Assembly: GCF_027923405.1 (NCBI RefSeq)
Contig: NZ_BQYI01000001.1
Span: forward strand, 4,008,501-4,072,500
Length of the DNA: 64,000 bases
Source: Paenibacillus sp. YYML68
GTDB lineage: Bacteria > Bacillota > Bacilli > Paenibacillales > NBRC-103111
Reading direction: 5' to 3'
The notes below the pieces were generated by a model. That model saw only the letters and a program-made list of their open reading frames with translations. It had not been told where the DNA came from and did not search any database. This document shows, piece by piece, positions 27,001 to 33,675 of the stretch. The stretch's first letter is position 1, and every line of letters begins with the position of its first letter. Position numbers and translations under genes: made by a program.

Positions 27001-28539
27001 TGCATTGACCGCTGCAATAGCCACGACTACATCAATGACTGCCGTATTCACCGCTGCTTGAATAGCGTACTGATCCGCATAGCCGCCACCCTTACGATTC
27101 ATCACGAGCGTCGCAACGGCCAGCCTGTCAGCTGCGCTGATGGAATTGTAGCCATTCCCGGTCAGATCCAGACCCAGCCCTGTAGCTTCTATTGCGCTCT
27201 TCGTCGTATTCACGTCCGAAGCTGTATTCAGCACTTCGACGGCCTGCCTCACCGTCTCCACAGCAACAGCTGCGTCCAACTGAGTCTGAACATCCGCTTG
27301 ATAGACGAAATCACCATTGCTGTTACGATAGCCGAGTACGGTGGTAGCGACTGCATTCTTATATGCTGTAGTCAGTCGATAGTAATCAATCAGATTAAGC
27401 GCAAGCCCTGACTGCTCCAGAGCCGATCTCATTGCAGTCGCGTTAGCCGCACTGTTCACCACATCGACATACGGCTTGAACGCTTCATAGTTAGAGCGAT
27501 CTGTAACGTATGTATTGAATCGCGTCTGGATCGCAGACTTGCCGGCATACGCACCATTCGCAATACGGTAAGCGCGCACTTGTCCAGCGACCCACAGCTT
27601 GCCATCTGCCGACAGACTGTTGTAGGAGGTCAGAATGAGTCCAAGCATCGGATCCTCAAGCGCCGTCTGTGCATCGGCATCCGAAGCTGCATTGTTCACA
27701 TTGTCAACGTATAGAGCATCCCATTCCGCCTGCACCGCATTGTTCAAGGCTGTCTGGATCACTGACTTGTTCGCATAGCCTGCACCGCGTGCGGTAAGAA
27801 CTCGCCCTGCTGCACGCAGACGCATCGCATCGTCGACGAGCGCATTATAGCCGTTCAGCACAAGTCCAAGCTCCGGTGCGCTCAGCGCGTCATGCATGTC
27901 ACTGTTGGTCCCGGCAGCATTGACATTCGCCAGCGCGGCAGCGGCAGCATCCGCATCCATTTGCAACGACACCTGATTGTTGAGCATCGTCTGGATCGCG
28001 TTCTTATCTGCATAGCCACCACCGCGATTGTCGATCATCTTCTGGGAAACAGCCAGTCGGCTCGCATCCGATGTCAGCGCATTATAGCTTGCGAGAATAA
28101 GTCCAAGGTGAGTTGAGCGAAGAGCTGTATTCATATCGGCTGCACTCGCCGCATTGTTCACATTCGCCAGCGCGTTCTCCATGTTCTCTACGTTTTGGCG
28201 CGCAGTAACTTCTGTATTCAGCTGCGTCTGGATCACCGATGAGCTGGCATAATTGCCGTTCGAATTCCGGTAGTTGAGCAAGTTCTGCGCAACAATATCT
28301 TTACCTGTTGAGCTCAAGCTGTTGTAGCCGGTCAAGTTCAGAGCCATATCGACGCGCGTCAGCGCAGCCTGCATCTCAGCTACGGATGCTGCACTGTTCG
28401 CTGCGGCGACTGCGGCCGCTTCGTCTGCGTTCGCCACAGAAGCCGGAAGGACCGACAGCACCGACGTAGCTGCCATCGTCGCGGAGAGTACGGTTGCGAT
28501 TCCTTTTACTAACGGCTTATCGTTTTTCTTTTTCGGCAT
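18028..28539 (-). CDS. Giant exported repeat protein (33 helical-type repeats plus 9 Ig-like repeats)
   Basis: A 3503-aa protein. The signal peptide at residues 1-39 has a KKK start, the core VLSATMAATSVLSVLP and a cut near ANA. Residues ~40-2450 hold about 33 tandem copies of a 72-residue unit I do not recognise (consensus xEAVNDAxDVxxMQxALTxV, then LGLxLTAYNxL, then RPADGYxxxxxVQTxLDAAV). It is probably all-helical and looks like a stiff rod. Early copies are 75-80 residues and diverged; central copies are nearly identical. Residues ~2450-3300 hold nine ~96-residue Ig-like repeats (WSSDKPAV, VTRPAYxxGDxxVTLTATI, KVLK) of the atrophied bacterial Ig type. A unique ~190-residue C-terminal domain follows. 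There is no SLH domain, LPXTG motif or membrane anchor. It lies in the secA2 operon and is the likely SecA2 cargo. Confidence 0.88.
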   Translation of the reverse strand: MPKKKNDKPLVKGIATVLSATMAATSVLSVLPASVANADEAAAVAAANSAASVAEMQAALTRVDMALNLTGYNSLSSTGKDIVAQNLLNYRNSNGNYASSSVIQTQLNTEVTARQNVENMENALANVNNAASAADMNTALRSTHLGLILASYNALTSDASRLAVSQKMIDNRGGGYADKNAIQTMLNNQVSLQMDADAAAAALANVNAAGTNSDMHDALSAPELGLVLNGYNALVDDAMRLRAAGRVLTARGAGYANKSVIQTALNNAVQAEWDALYVDNVNNAASDADAQTALEDPMLGLILTSYNSLSADGKLWVAGQVRAYRIANGAYAGKSAIQTRFNTYVTDRSNYEAFKPYVDVVNSAANATAMRSALEQSGLALNLIDYYRLTTAYKNAVATTVLGYRNSNGDFVYQADVQTQLDAAVAVETVRQAVEVLNTASDVNTTKSAIEATGLGLDLTGNGYNSISAADRLAVATLVMNRKGGGYADQYAIQAAVNTAVIDVVVAIAAVNAASDAGSMQTALEQVNLTLELTANGYQALSASDKLDIGLRVLTGRGASYADQGAIQTAVTNAVAALNAGKAAVDVAADAAAMRTALVSSDLLLDVMVYSALSDADQSAVAGMVLAGRGAGYADKAAIQAALDSAIAINAPVAAVNQAAEVAGMKTALTDVALGLTLTTYNSFTIASQNAVAAAVLAARPVGGYVDQAAIQASLDTAIVTYTPLEAVNDAGNVTAMQTALTDVTLGLTLGDYTALTNASKDNVAQAVLDARPADGYASATDVQGSLDSAIVTNAPLEAVNDAADIASMKLAITDIQLGLNLTAYADLSVANQNAVAHAVLSARPADGYTLTSIVQTELNNAITAVAAVEAVNDALNVTGMQAALTDVALSLDLTAYNALTVASQAAVASDILITRPADGYADATAVQAALDAAITANVPVEAVNDAADLAAIQAALTDHAIGLDLTAYNALTNASKDIVAQAVLNARPVDGYADAEAIQTSLDAEVAANIPLEAVNDASDVTTMKAAVADVALGLNLSAYNDLSVANQNYVANAILSARPIDGYSLVSAIQSELDGAVTDVMAVEAVNDALDVSGMQAALIDVALALNLTAYNALTVASQAAVADHVLANRPSDGYALQADVQAALDAAVAVNAPLEAVNDAADLAAIQVALTDNALGLNLTTYTALTNASKDVVAQAVLNARPADGYADVTSLQTVLDAEVALNAPLEAVNDASDITEMKAAVSDLALGLNLTAYNDLSVANQNAVASAILSARPADGYSLVSTVQTELNTAVTAVAAVEAVNDATDVATTQSALTNVALGLTLTAYNGLTVASQNAVAADVLANRPADGYADQTAVQTALDAAIALNGPIEAVNDAVDVMTMQTALTDMTLGLDLTAYTALTNASKDVVAQAVLSARPADGYVDLVAIQAALDSAVAANVPLEAVNDASDVTEMKAAVSDVALGLDLTAYNDLSVANQNAVATSILSARPADGYSLASTVQTELNTAVTAVAAVEAVNDATDVATTQSALTNVALGLTLTAYNGLTVASQNAVAADVLASRPADGYADQTAVQTALDAAVATNAPVEAVNDAVDVMTMQTALTDMTLGLDLTAYTALTNASKDVVAQAVLSARPADGYVDLAAIQAALDSAVVANAPLEAVNDASDVTEMKAAVSDVALGLDLTAYNDLSVANQNAVASAILSARPADGYSLASTVQTELNTAVTAVAAVEAVNDATDVATTQAALTNMALGLTLTAYNDLTVASQNAVAADVLASRPADGYADQTAVQTALDAAVATNAPVEAVNDAVDVMTMQTALTDMTLGLDLTAYTALTNASKDVVAQSVLSARPADGYVDIAAIQAALDSAVVANAPLEAVNDASDVTEMKAAVSDLALGLNLTDYNDLSTANKNAAASAILSARPADGYSLASTVQTELNTAVTAVAAVEAVNDATDVATTQSALTNMALGLTLTAYNDLTVASQNAVAADVLASRPADGYADQAAVQTALDAAVATNAPVEAVNDAVDVMTMQTALTDITLGLDLTAYTALTNASKDVVAQAVLSARPADGYVDFAAIQAALDSAVAANVPLEAVNDASDVTEMKAAVSDVALSLDLTAYNTLSTASQNAVADAILSARPVDGYSLTSTVQTELNTAVTAVGSVEAVNDAADTTDMQMALTNVVLGLDLVAYDALTTASKIIVAQDVLDHRPTDGYVDQSAVQTALNLAITANIPVEAVNDAVDIPSMQAALTDVALGLDLSSYQTLTVASQNNVAQTMLTYRPFNGYAGQEVIQNLLGNAILVNMFVEYVNDAMDASSMHSALTDPDLALDLTVYNSLSLANRNVVLQEMLTNRPVIGYASASNIQIELDAQVAAVAAVEAVNDAVDVTSMQAALTNVALGLDLTYYNAMSTDNQDAVAQSVISSRPSEGYSSQAAILTIFDDIVAVEGDKYTVELGLHAMETIAAVTSDLTLPVSANLGSTVTWSSDKPDYIAANGIVTRPAYIDGDQAVTLTATIQKGSFSKTKIFVVKVLKQPVTDIEAVAVAKSALVITYEPGESSTGVTTVLGLPDTGVDGTAISWSSDQPLVIDSFGHVTRPLYSAGDATVVLTATITKGVEVDTKVFVVKVLKQTQTDAEAVAAAAQALMIGYATDEGMNGVTQPLTLANTGIDGTTISWSSDSTAVNANTGGVVRPAYSEGDVSVALTATITKGTEISTKSFLIKVLKETQTHAEAVAAAKKALEVEYALSDSIDHVTQSLTLPSTGVDGTSISWSSSDDEVVKSNGTVIRPAFSTGDASVTLTATITKGAETATKTFLVKVLKVAQNDVEAVAAAKQALEIGYAVGDSINGVTQALTLPAAGVDGTSIEWSTDSMLIEAATGIVTRPMYSYGDVSVTLTATIKKGTETATKTFLVKVLKEAQNDVEAVAAAKQALEIGYAMGDSINGVTQALTLPAAGADGTTITWSSDKPAVDVSTGAVTRPAYAAGDMSVTLTATITKGTETATKTFLINVLKKTQSDVEAVAAAKQALEIGYAMGDSINGVTQSLTLPAAGADGTAITWSSDKPAVDVSTGAVTRPAYAAGDMSVTLTATITKGTETATKTFLINVLKKTQSDVEAVAAAKQALDVIYTGSDSMASVTQSLTLVTTGADGTTISWSTSDTTVNAATGAVQRPAFSQGDKAVTLTATITKGTETTTKVFLVNVVKQVQTDSEAVAAASAALTVGYTGSDTASSVTQSLTLPTTGAAGTTVTWSSDQSIVTANGTVVRPSLSQGDTIVTLTAVIQKGSASVTKSFVVKVLKQNVTAAPLASDITVTNNAAGQADTVTVKNVQAGHMVKVYDAAGTTLHGSVIVPVGSTTASVQVTQLGVQNGSISVSVQAPGKDESAKTAAVFAAENAKPYVVAAQLTNDNGITAKATITPTAGIVVGGEKYVVFQLMNGTTAESISVVQFNSNEAAQLSAIFNRTLTAQHTVKVFLIDKFDTSITDLGTSLAEAVTVSKQ
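18620..21190 (-). repeat. Array of nine Ig-like coding repeats, 288-bp period
   Basis: Within the giant gene, equivalent bases recur at 19205, 19493 and 19781, an exact 288-bp (96-codon) period. Copies six and seven of the array are almost identical at DNA level, which shows recent duplication; the outer copies have diverged. Confidence 0.9.
21190..28420 (-). repeat. Array of about 33 coding repeats of 72 codons (216 bp)
   Basis: These are in-frame tandem repeats in the giant gene. Copies toward the 5' end (higher coordinates) are diverged and slightly longer. From about copy eight they settle to exactly 72 codons. The last copies again drift. Confidence 0.9.
22048..24640 (-). repeat. Higher-order 648-bp repeat, four near-identical copies
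   Basis: The landmark GGACGG(C/T)TAGCC occurs at 22550, 23198, 23846 and 24494, exactly 648 bp apart each time. 648 bp equals three 72-codon units (A, B, C types), so the array was amplified in triplets. Boundaries are approximate. Confidence 0.9.
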
Positions 28540-28595
28540 GTTGTAACCTCTCTCATGAACAATTTAGTGAATAGAATCGACTCAATTCCTTCATG

Positions 28596-29015
28596 CTACA
28601 CAGGCTTGATCTGAAACACTCGCCACTCGTCACCGGCAAACCGGACAAGGCTGATGATGTAGCTCCGCTTTCTCTCCCCACCTGCTGTCTGGAAATAATA
28701 TTCCATATTAGCGCGGTATACGGTATCCTCGCCTTGCGATACGAATATGTCGTTCTGCAAAAAGAACCCCTTCAGCAGCCCGGCCTCAGGCTGACTAGCC
28801 TCCTGCATATAGTGCTGCATATATAAATCGCCGACACGGATCATCTGAAGCTGCTCCGATAGCTCAATGCGCTCAATCGATTGTGACACCTCATCGGCTT
28901 GGGGCGCTTCCGGTTCATCGAGAACCGGCTCCGCTTCGTACTTATGTATAGAACGTTGGAATACGGCTTGGTAAATGGCGCGAATAAAATCCGGCATCCT
29001 CTGAAGTCTGCTCAT
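28596..29015 (-). CDS. Orphan ~139-aa protein inside the secA2 operon
   Basis: I do not recognise a family. It is a soluble protein without signal peptide or membrane helix. The N-terminal ~60 residues are acidic and likely flexible. The C-terminal half (about 75-139) alternates strands and ends GDEWRVFQIKPV, reminiscent of NTF2-like or cystatin-like small domains, though this is a weak impression. The ATG at 29015 was preferred because AAGGA lies 7 nt upstream; a TTG at 29033 also opens the frame. It lies between the two repeat-protein genes in the same direction with short gaps (32 and 56 nt). A role as export cofactor or chaperone, analogous in position to SlaP of the B. anthracis SecA2 locus, is inference. 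Confidence 0.7.
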   Translation of the reverse strand: MSRLQRMPDFIRAIYQAVFQRSIHKYEAEPVLDEPEAPQADEVSQSIERIELSEQLQMIRVGDLYMQHYMQEASQPEAGLLKGFFLQNDIFVSQGEDTVYRANMEYYFQTAGGERKRSYIISLVRFAGDEWRVFQIKPV

Positions 29016-29047
29016 CATAGAGTCCTTATCCAATGTACGTCGGACTT

Positions 29048-29818
29048 CTAGTTCGCTGCTTGAAGCTGGATCACTGCAACGACTGCCTTCTTGAAGGCGG
29101 TCTGAACAGCGCCCCGGTCTGTGAAGCCCTCAGACGGCACAGCGTTCTTCACCGCATCTGCAACCTGCAGCTTCGCTTCATCTGTCATCGTACGGTAGCC
29201 GACCATGACAAGACCGAGGTACGGAGACTCGAGCGCCTCCTTCATCGATGCTGCATCGGCAGCCTGACTGACAGCCGCAATCGCGTTGCGAAGCGCTGCG
29301 ACATCCCGCTGTGCCGCTACTGCCGCGTCCAGAGCTGTCTGCAGCTCAAGCGTGCTGCCGAACTGTCCGGCTATGTTGAGCTTCACAAGCTCCGCCGCCA
29401 CCGCAGTCTGGTCCTCCGCTGCGAGCTCTTCAAGCAAGCTCAGGTTCAATGCCAGCTCAGGAGCACCCAGTACCGCCTTCATGCTCGAGGCGTCAGCTGC
29501 CTGACTCAGGAGCTGAAGAGCAGCCTCGACTCCCGCTACAGGAGCTTGTACAGGGGCGACCACTACTGGCGGCGCGACAACTGGCGGCGTCACCGGAGGC
29601 TGCTCGACTTGCACCTCATACACAGACTCGGTAACGGTCGGCTCTGCCTTCTCCTCATAGACGGAATCGGTCACCGTCGTCTCGGTCTGCCCGGCATCCT
29701 GAAGGAAATCTGTGCCGAGTGATGCCGCCGACACTACCGTTACAATCGTTGAGGCGGCCATGGTTGCTGTAAGCACCTTAGCTACGCTCTTCTTTGAATC
29801 ACTCTTCTTCTTAGTCAT
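29048..29818 (-). CDS. Exported 256-aa protein with two copies of the giant's repeat
   Basis: A signal peptide (KKKSDSKK then VLTATMAASTIVTVVSA) is followed by a Glu/Thr/Val segment with the near-duplicate phrases TVTDSVYEEKAEP and TVTESVYEVQVEQ, a Pro/Val-rich linker (about 75-95), and two ~75-residue repeats (about 97-172 and 180-253). These repeats match the 72-residue unit of the 3503-aa protein (QAADASSMKAVLGAPELALN and QAADAASMKEALESPYLGLV). It lies 30 nt after secA2. It could be a cap, adaptor or assembly factor that packs against the giant through the shared repeat, or an ancestral short form. The start has GCGAGGGA upstream of the ATG. Confidence 0.82.
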   Translation of the reverse strand: MTKKKSDSKKSVAKVLTATMAASTIVTVVSAASLGTDFLQDAGQTETTVTDSVYEEKAEPTVTESVYEVQVEQPPVTPPVVAPPVVVAPVQAPVAGVEAALQLLSQAADASSMKAVLGAPELALNLSLLEELAAEDQTAVAAELVKLNIAGQFGSTLELQTALDAAVAAQRDVAALRNAIAAVSQAADAASMKEALESPYLGLVMVGYRTMTDEAKLQVADAVKNAVPSEGFTDRGAVQTAFKKAVVAVIQLQAAN

Positions 29819-29848
29819 CTGAATCCCTCGCTTTGGCTTGTAATCGTA

Positions 29849-32236
29849 TTAAAAGCTTGCAGCATATATGGAAGCAGCCTGGTCTGATGGGAATGACGGC
29901 TGCAAGGTAAACGTCTTGACTTCCTCGGACAGCATAGATCCGATTCTCCGGCTCACTCTGTCTTTAAGCTCGTTCAGCAGATGAATGGCCTCCTCCTCGA
30001 AGGCGTCGACAGGATCGCGCTTCTCAATCGCACGGAAATGAATCGCCTGCTTCAAGTATTGAAGCTGCTCCATATGATCTTGCCAGTAGCGATCCATCGT
30101 CATCAAGCAATCGACTCTCCAGCGCTCCTTCCACTGAGCATCGAGCCACTCCGACTCCAAGCAGGCCAGCGCTTCGCTCCAGCGATTGCGGACAAGCCGC
30201 TGGACATCGTCCAGCTCCAGCATCTCATTCAGCTTCAGCTCAGCGCCTAATGCCAGCTCCTGCTGTAGACGGCGCACATCCCACTCCTCGTACAGCTGGT
30301 GCTGCGGACAATAGGCTGCAGTCTGTTCATCCAGCCAGTATTGCAAGCAATCCTTCAGCAGCTCGCTTGCCTTACTGCTCTCCAGCAGCTCACTGCGATA
30401 CGTGTAGTACCACTCCCGCTGGCGATGAATGACACAGTCGAAGCGGTACACGAGCGAGCGAATGTCGAACATATGGCGCTCTGCCCTTCGCTGTACGTGC
30501 TCAACGAAGCTGTTGAGCGGCTTGTGGAGCACCCCTTCTTCCCCCCAAGCCCACTGGCGAATCCATCGCTCTGCTTCCTCCTCCGCGAAGCGCTGGAACA
30601 GCTCGTCCTCAAGCGAGACGAAAAACTGGCTCCGCCCAGGACTGCCCTGCCGTCCCGATCTGCCGCGAAGCTGAAGATCGATACGCCGGCTCTCGTGACG
30701 CTCAAGACCTATAACATGCAAGCCTCCAAGCTCCTCGACGCCTGCTCCAAGCCGAATATCGGCGCCTCGTCCGGCCATGTTCGTCGCGATCGTGACCGCA
30801 CCGCGCTGCCCAGCCCTTCCGATGATGTCGGCCTCCTCGCGTTCAGTCCTTGCATTCAGCACCTGACACGGTATGCCTGCTGCTTGCAGCCGTTCGGCGA
30901 CCTCATAGGACTGCTGAACACTCGTCGTCCCAACCAGCACCGGCGTGCCCCGTGCATGAAGCTCCTGCACAGCAGTCTGCAGCCCTCGATATTTCGCCTC
31001 CTTGCTGACGAATACGAGATCGGGCGCATCGACACGCTGCACAGGACGATGCGTCGGAACAGACAGCACCTCTAGTCCGTAGATGCGAGCGAGCTCCTCC
31101 TGATCCGTCTCGATGGTGCCTGTCATGCCCAGCAGCCTGCGGTACAACCCGAAAAACTTCTGGACCGTAATCGAAGCGTTGGCGCGCGTCTCGGCACTTA
31201 ATGAAAGCCCTTCCTTAACCTCGATCGCTTGATGGAGCCCATCGCTGAATTCCCGGCCTTTCATCATACGACCGGTAAACGCATCGATAATGTTCACCTT
31301 GCCCTCAGATACGAGGTAATCCCGGTCATGCTGCATCAGCTTGTGAGCTCGAAGACTTTGAAGTAAATAATGGTATACCGTTGTATTATCGAGATGGAAC
31401 AAATTATCCACCATAAAGGTCGACTCTACCTTACGTATGCCAGCCTCAGTGAACATCACTTGCATCGTCTCGCGGTCAATCTCATAATCGCGGTCTTCCT
31501 TCAGTCCACGAACAAACTTATCGCATATATAATACAGATCCGGCGCACCCTTCGTCTTGCCGGCTATAAGAATAGGCGTTCTCGCCTCATCAATCAGCAC
31601 GCTGTCAATCTCATCGATCACCGCACAAGCGAGCGGGCGCTGCACCTGTCGGTCCGGGTCATAGACGAGTCGGTCGCGCAAATAATCAAAGCCGAACTCA
31701 GACCAGGTGCCGTAAGTAATATCTTGAAGGTAGGCCTGCTTCTTCTCCTCGGGATTAAGCTCCGAATGATTCAGCGCAACGGTCATTCCGAGTCGTCCGA
31801 GAACGTTCCGTGCCTGCTCGCAATCGCGCTCCGCCAAATACCGGTTCACCGTGATCATATGCACTCCCTCACCCTGAAGACCAAACCAGTACAACGGTAG
31901 CAGCGACACGACGGTCTTGCCTTCACCAGTCCGCATCTCGGCCACATGCCCCTGGAGCATGGCCCAGCCTCCGATCAGCTGCTCGGGATGCAGCCGAATG
32001 CCCGACTCCCTGCGCACAGCCTCCTTCACGAGGGCGAACGCCGTCAGCGCCGCATTGGTCGGAGCCTTGCCCAGCCGCACACGCTGTCTCAGCAGCTCTC
32101 CTTCTCTCAGCAGCTCGGCGTCATCCATCCGCATCAGCAGCTCGACCTGCTTCTCCACGCGGTGAAGCTGCTTACGAATATTGTTCAGAGTCTTCTGTGA
32201 AGATCCAGTTATCCAGTTACGTACTGCAGCAAGCAA
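29849..32236 (-). CDS. secA2: Accessory preprotein translocase ATPase SecA2
   Basis: A 795-aa SecA-type motor that drives selected preproteins through SecYEG. Walker A is MRTGEGKT (~100), Walker B and the following helix are IDEIDSVLIDEARTP (~208), the lobe-2 motifs are NMAGRGADIRLG (~480) and GRSGRQGSPG (~530), and the SecA wing and scaffold follow. It lacks the C-terminal Cys/His zinc tail of housekeeping SecA and is shorter, which with the genomic context marks it as SecA2. It starts with TTG, 4-5 nt after a GGGGGTGAT Shine-Dalgarno. It heads an apparent operon with two exported repeat proteins and an SLH protein. A separate housekeeping SecA is assumed to exist outside the window. Confidence 0.92.
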   Translation of the reverse strand: MLAAVRNWITGSSQKTLNNIRKQLHRVEKQVELLMRMDDAELLREGELLRQRVRLGKAPTNAALTAFALVKEAVRRESGIRLHPEQLIGGWAMLQGHVAEMRTGEGKTVVSLLPLYWFGLQGEGVHMITVNRYLAERDCEQARNVLGRLGMTVALNHSELNPEEKKQAYLQDITYGTWSEFGFDYLRDRLVYDPDRQVQRPLACAVIDEIDSVLIDEARTPILIAGKTKGAPDLYYICDKFVRGLKEDRDYEIDRETMQVMFTEAGIRKVESTFMVDNLFHLDNTTVYHYLLQSLRAHKLMQHDRDYLVSEGKVNIIDAFTGRMMKGREFSDGLHQAIEVKEGLSLSAETRANASITVQKFFGLYRRLLGMTGTIETDQEELARIYGLEVLSVPTHRPVQRVDAPDLVFVSKEAKYRGLQTAVQELHARGTPVLVGTTSVQQSYEVAERLQAAGIPCQVLNARTEREEADIIGRAGQRGAVTIATNMAGRGADIRLGAGVEELGGLHVIGLERHESRRIDLQLRGRSGRQGSPGRSQFFVSLEDELFQRFAEEEAERWIRQWAWGEEGVLHKPLNSFVEHVQRRAERHMFDIRSLVYRFDCVIHRQREWYYTYRSELLESSKASELLKDCLQYWLDEQTAAYCPQHQLYEEWDVRRLQQELALGAELKLNEMLELDDVQRLVRNRWSEALACLESEWLDAQWKERWRVDCLMTMDRYWQDHMEQLQYLKQAIHFRAIEKRDPVDAFEEEAIHLLNELKDRVSRRIGSMLSEEVKTFTLQPSFPSDQAASIYAASF

Positions 32237-32315
32237 TGGATCACCCCCGCCAGTGGTCTTAATCCGATAGTCTTAATTTGTCATATAAAATAGTCCCTAT
32301 GTAATGATATGTAGC

Positions 32316-32344
32316 ATTATATCACGACTCACCAGCTAGGAATA
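32316..32344 (-). promoter_or_regulatory. Putative promoter of the secA2 operon (extended -10)
   Basis: On the minus strand TGATATAAT gives an extended -10 (TATAAT at 32316-32321). A weak -35 TATTCC (32339-32344) lies 17 nt upstream. The leader to the TTG start is about 70 nt. Confidence 0.55.
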
Positions 32345-32507
32345 TGTAGAATTATACCAAATGAAGCGAAATCCCCCCTGTGCGCACTGATTTTTTTAGC
32401 GAATAACAAAGAATTATGTCGAACTTATAGCTCTATATTACATTGTATCCTCCTGATTGAAAAGAAGGTAATATATTGAAATAATATTATTCTGAAAAAA
32501 CAAAAAA

Positions 32508-32549
32508 CTCTCGTCTCCCATCCGCAGACAGTGCGAATAGAGACGAGAG
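32508..32549 (-). terminator. Terminator of speD
   Basis: CTCTCGTCTC (32508-32517) pairs with GAGACGAGAG (32540-32549), with an inner CGCA/TGCG stem. On the minus strand it runs straight into TTTTTTGTTTTTTC. It lies 47 nt past the speD stop. Confidence 0.92.
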
Positions 32550-32595
32550 ACTCGAGACACAGCTTCTTCGTACACCCGATATAGGCGCCATATAG

Positions 32596-33420
32596 CTAGT
32601 GGGAGCCGACCAGGTTTTTACCATAATAAATTTCGTCCATCTCCAGCTTGAGACGCTTCGCAATCGTCTCCTGCTCTTGACGGGACAACGATTCCTTCGT
32701 ATAGCCGAACAAGTAATTGTTCAGGTCGAATTGCCTAAGCTTACACTTCGTATGGAAGATGTTCTCTTGATACACGTTGACATCGATCATATCGAAGAGC
32801 TCCTTCACTTCATCGGGGATATAATTCTGAATCGAGCTAATCTCATGATCAATGAACAGCTTATAGCCGTGTATATCGCGCGTGAAGCCTCGTACCCGGT
32901 AATCGATCGTCATGATGTCTGTGTCGAACGAGCGGATCAAATAATTGAGCGCCTTGAGTGGCGATATTTCTCCGCAGGTGGATACATCGATGTCGGCGCG
33001 GAACGTGCTGATCTCTTCATCAGGATGGTACTCCGGATACGTATGAACTGTAACATGGCTTTTGTCCAGCTGCATCACAACGGAATCAGGCAACGGTCCT
33101 GGCGATTCCTCATACGACTCCGTCGGCACCTCCACGATCGGCCCCTCAGAGACGAGCATCGTCACGCTGGCGCCCTGCGGCACATAGTCTTGCTTCGCAA
33201 TGTTCAGAACGTTGGCACCGATGATGTCCGCCACCGTCTTTAATATCTTCGTCAGCCGATCGGCGTTATATTGTTCATCGATGTACGTAATATACGCCTC
33301 GCGTTCCTCCTTCGTCTTCGTATAGCATACGTCATACATGTTGAAGCTGAGCGACTTCGTCAAATTATTGAAGCCGTGCAGTTCAATGACCTGCTCCTGC
33401 AATGGCGCTGTCTGCTGCAT
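32596..33420 (-). CDS. speD: S-adenosylmethionine decarboxylase proenzyme
   Basis: A 274-aa enzyme of the E. coli SpeD type. It decarboxylates S-adenosylmethionine to supply aminopropyl groups for spermidine. The self-cleavage site [12 protein letters not shown] (Lys~120-Ser~121) creates the pyruvoyl cofactor. Other strongly conserved stretches are [35 protein letters not shown] and [13 protein letters not shown]. It is longer than the ~125-aa short form found in B. subtilis, so it belongs to the long bacterial class. The ATG at 33420 was preferred to the one two codons upstream because GGGGAG lies ~6 nt before it. It is monocistronic with its own terminator. Confidence 0.95.
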   Translation of the reverse strand: MQQTAPLQEQVIELHGFNNLTKSLSFNMYDVCYTKTKEEREAYITYIDEQYNADRLTKILKTVADIIGANVLNIAKQDYVPQGASVTMLVSEGPIVEVPTESYEESPGPLPDSVVMQLDKSHVTVHTYPEYHPDEEISTFRADIDVSTCGEISPLKALNYLIRSFDTDIMTIDYRVRGFTRDIHGYKLFIDHEISSIQNYIPDEVKELFDMIDVNVYQENIFHTKCKLRQFDLNNYLFGYTKESLSRQEQETIAKRLKLEMDEIYYGKNLVGSH

Positions 33421-33599
33421 ATCCATCTCCCCTTATATATGGATTGGCGTTATTGCCATCAATTGCTTATATCTGAACATAACGTTCCCCGTTTGCATAC
33501 ATTTAATGCCTTCAAGCCTTAACAACTCCGATGTATTCATAGTTCACAATTTGGAAACAATTAAGAGCGCTTACTTAACAAAATAACACCTCATGTTTG

Positions 33600-33629
33600 T
33601 TTACCTCACATCATACTCTGTAGTATACT
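33600..33629 (+). promoter_or_regulatory. Putative promoter of the chemoreceptor gene
   Basis: TTTACC (33600-33605) and TATACT (33624-33629) are separated by 18 nt, about 46 nt before the start codon. I did not find a clear sigma-D motif. Confidence 0.4.
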
Positions 33630-33675
33630 AGCTTCATACATTTTTCGACAAAACGAATATTAGGAGTGTACAGCC

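Larger units (their letters stand above)
32237..32595. other. Intergenic region between speD and secA2
   Basis: This AT-rich ~360-nt stretch holds the speD terminator at its right end and the secA2 promoter and ~70-nt leader at its left. I see no gene in it. Confidence 0.6.

Noticed and set aside
20000-27400. Long open frames on the plus strand opposite the giant repeat gene
   Set aside because: They are repetitive, Arg/Cys/His-rich, lack ribosome sites, and mirror the 72-codon repeats of the real minus-strand gene.
18620-28420. Regular repeats that might suggest a CRISPR or satellite array
   Set aside because: The periods are 216, 288 and 648 bp, all multiples of three. The repeats are coding and there are no spacers or cas genes.
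32400-32595. Possible riboswitch near speD
   Set aside because: The structured element is downstream of speD and is a plain terminator with a T tract; no conserved riboswitch core is visible.
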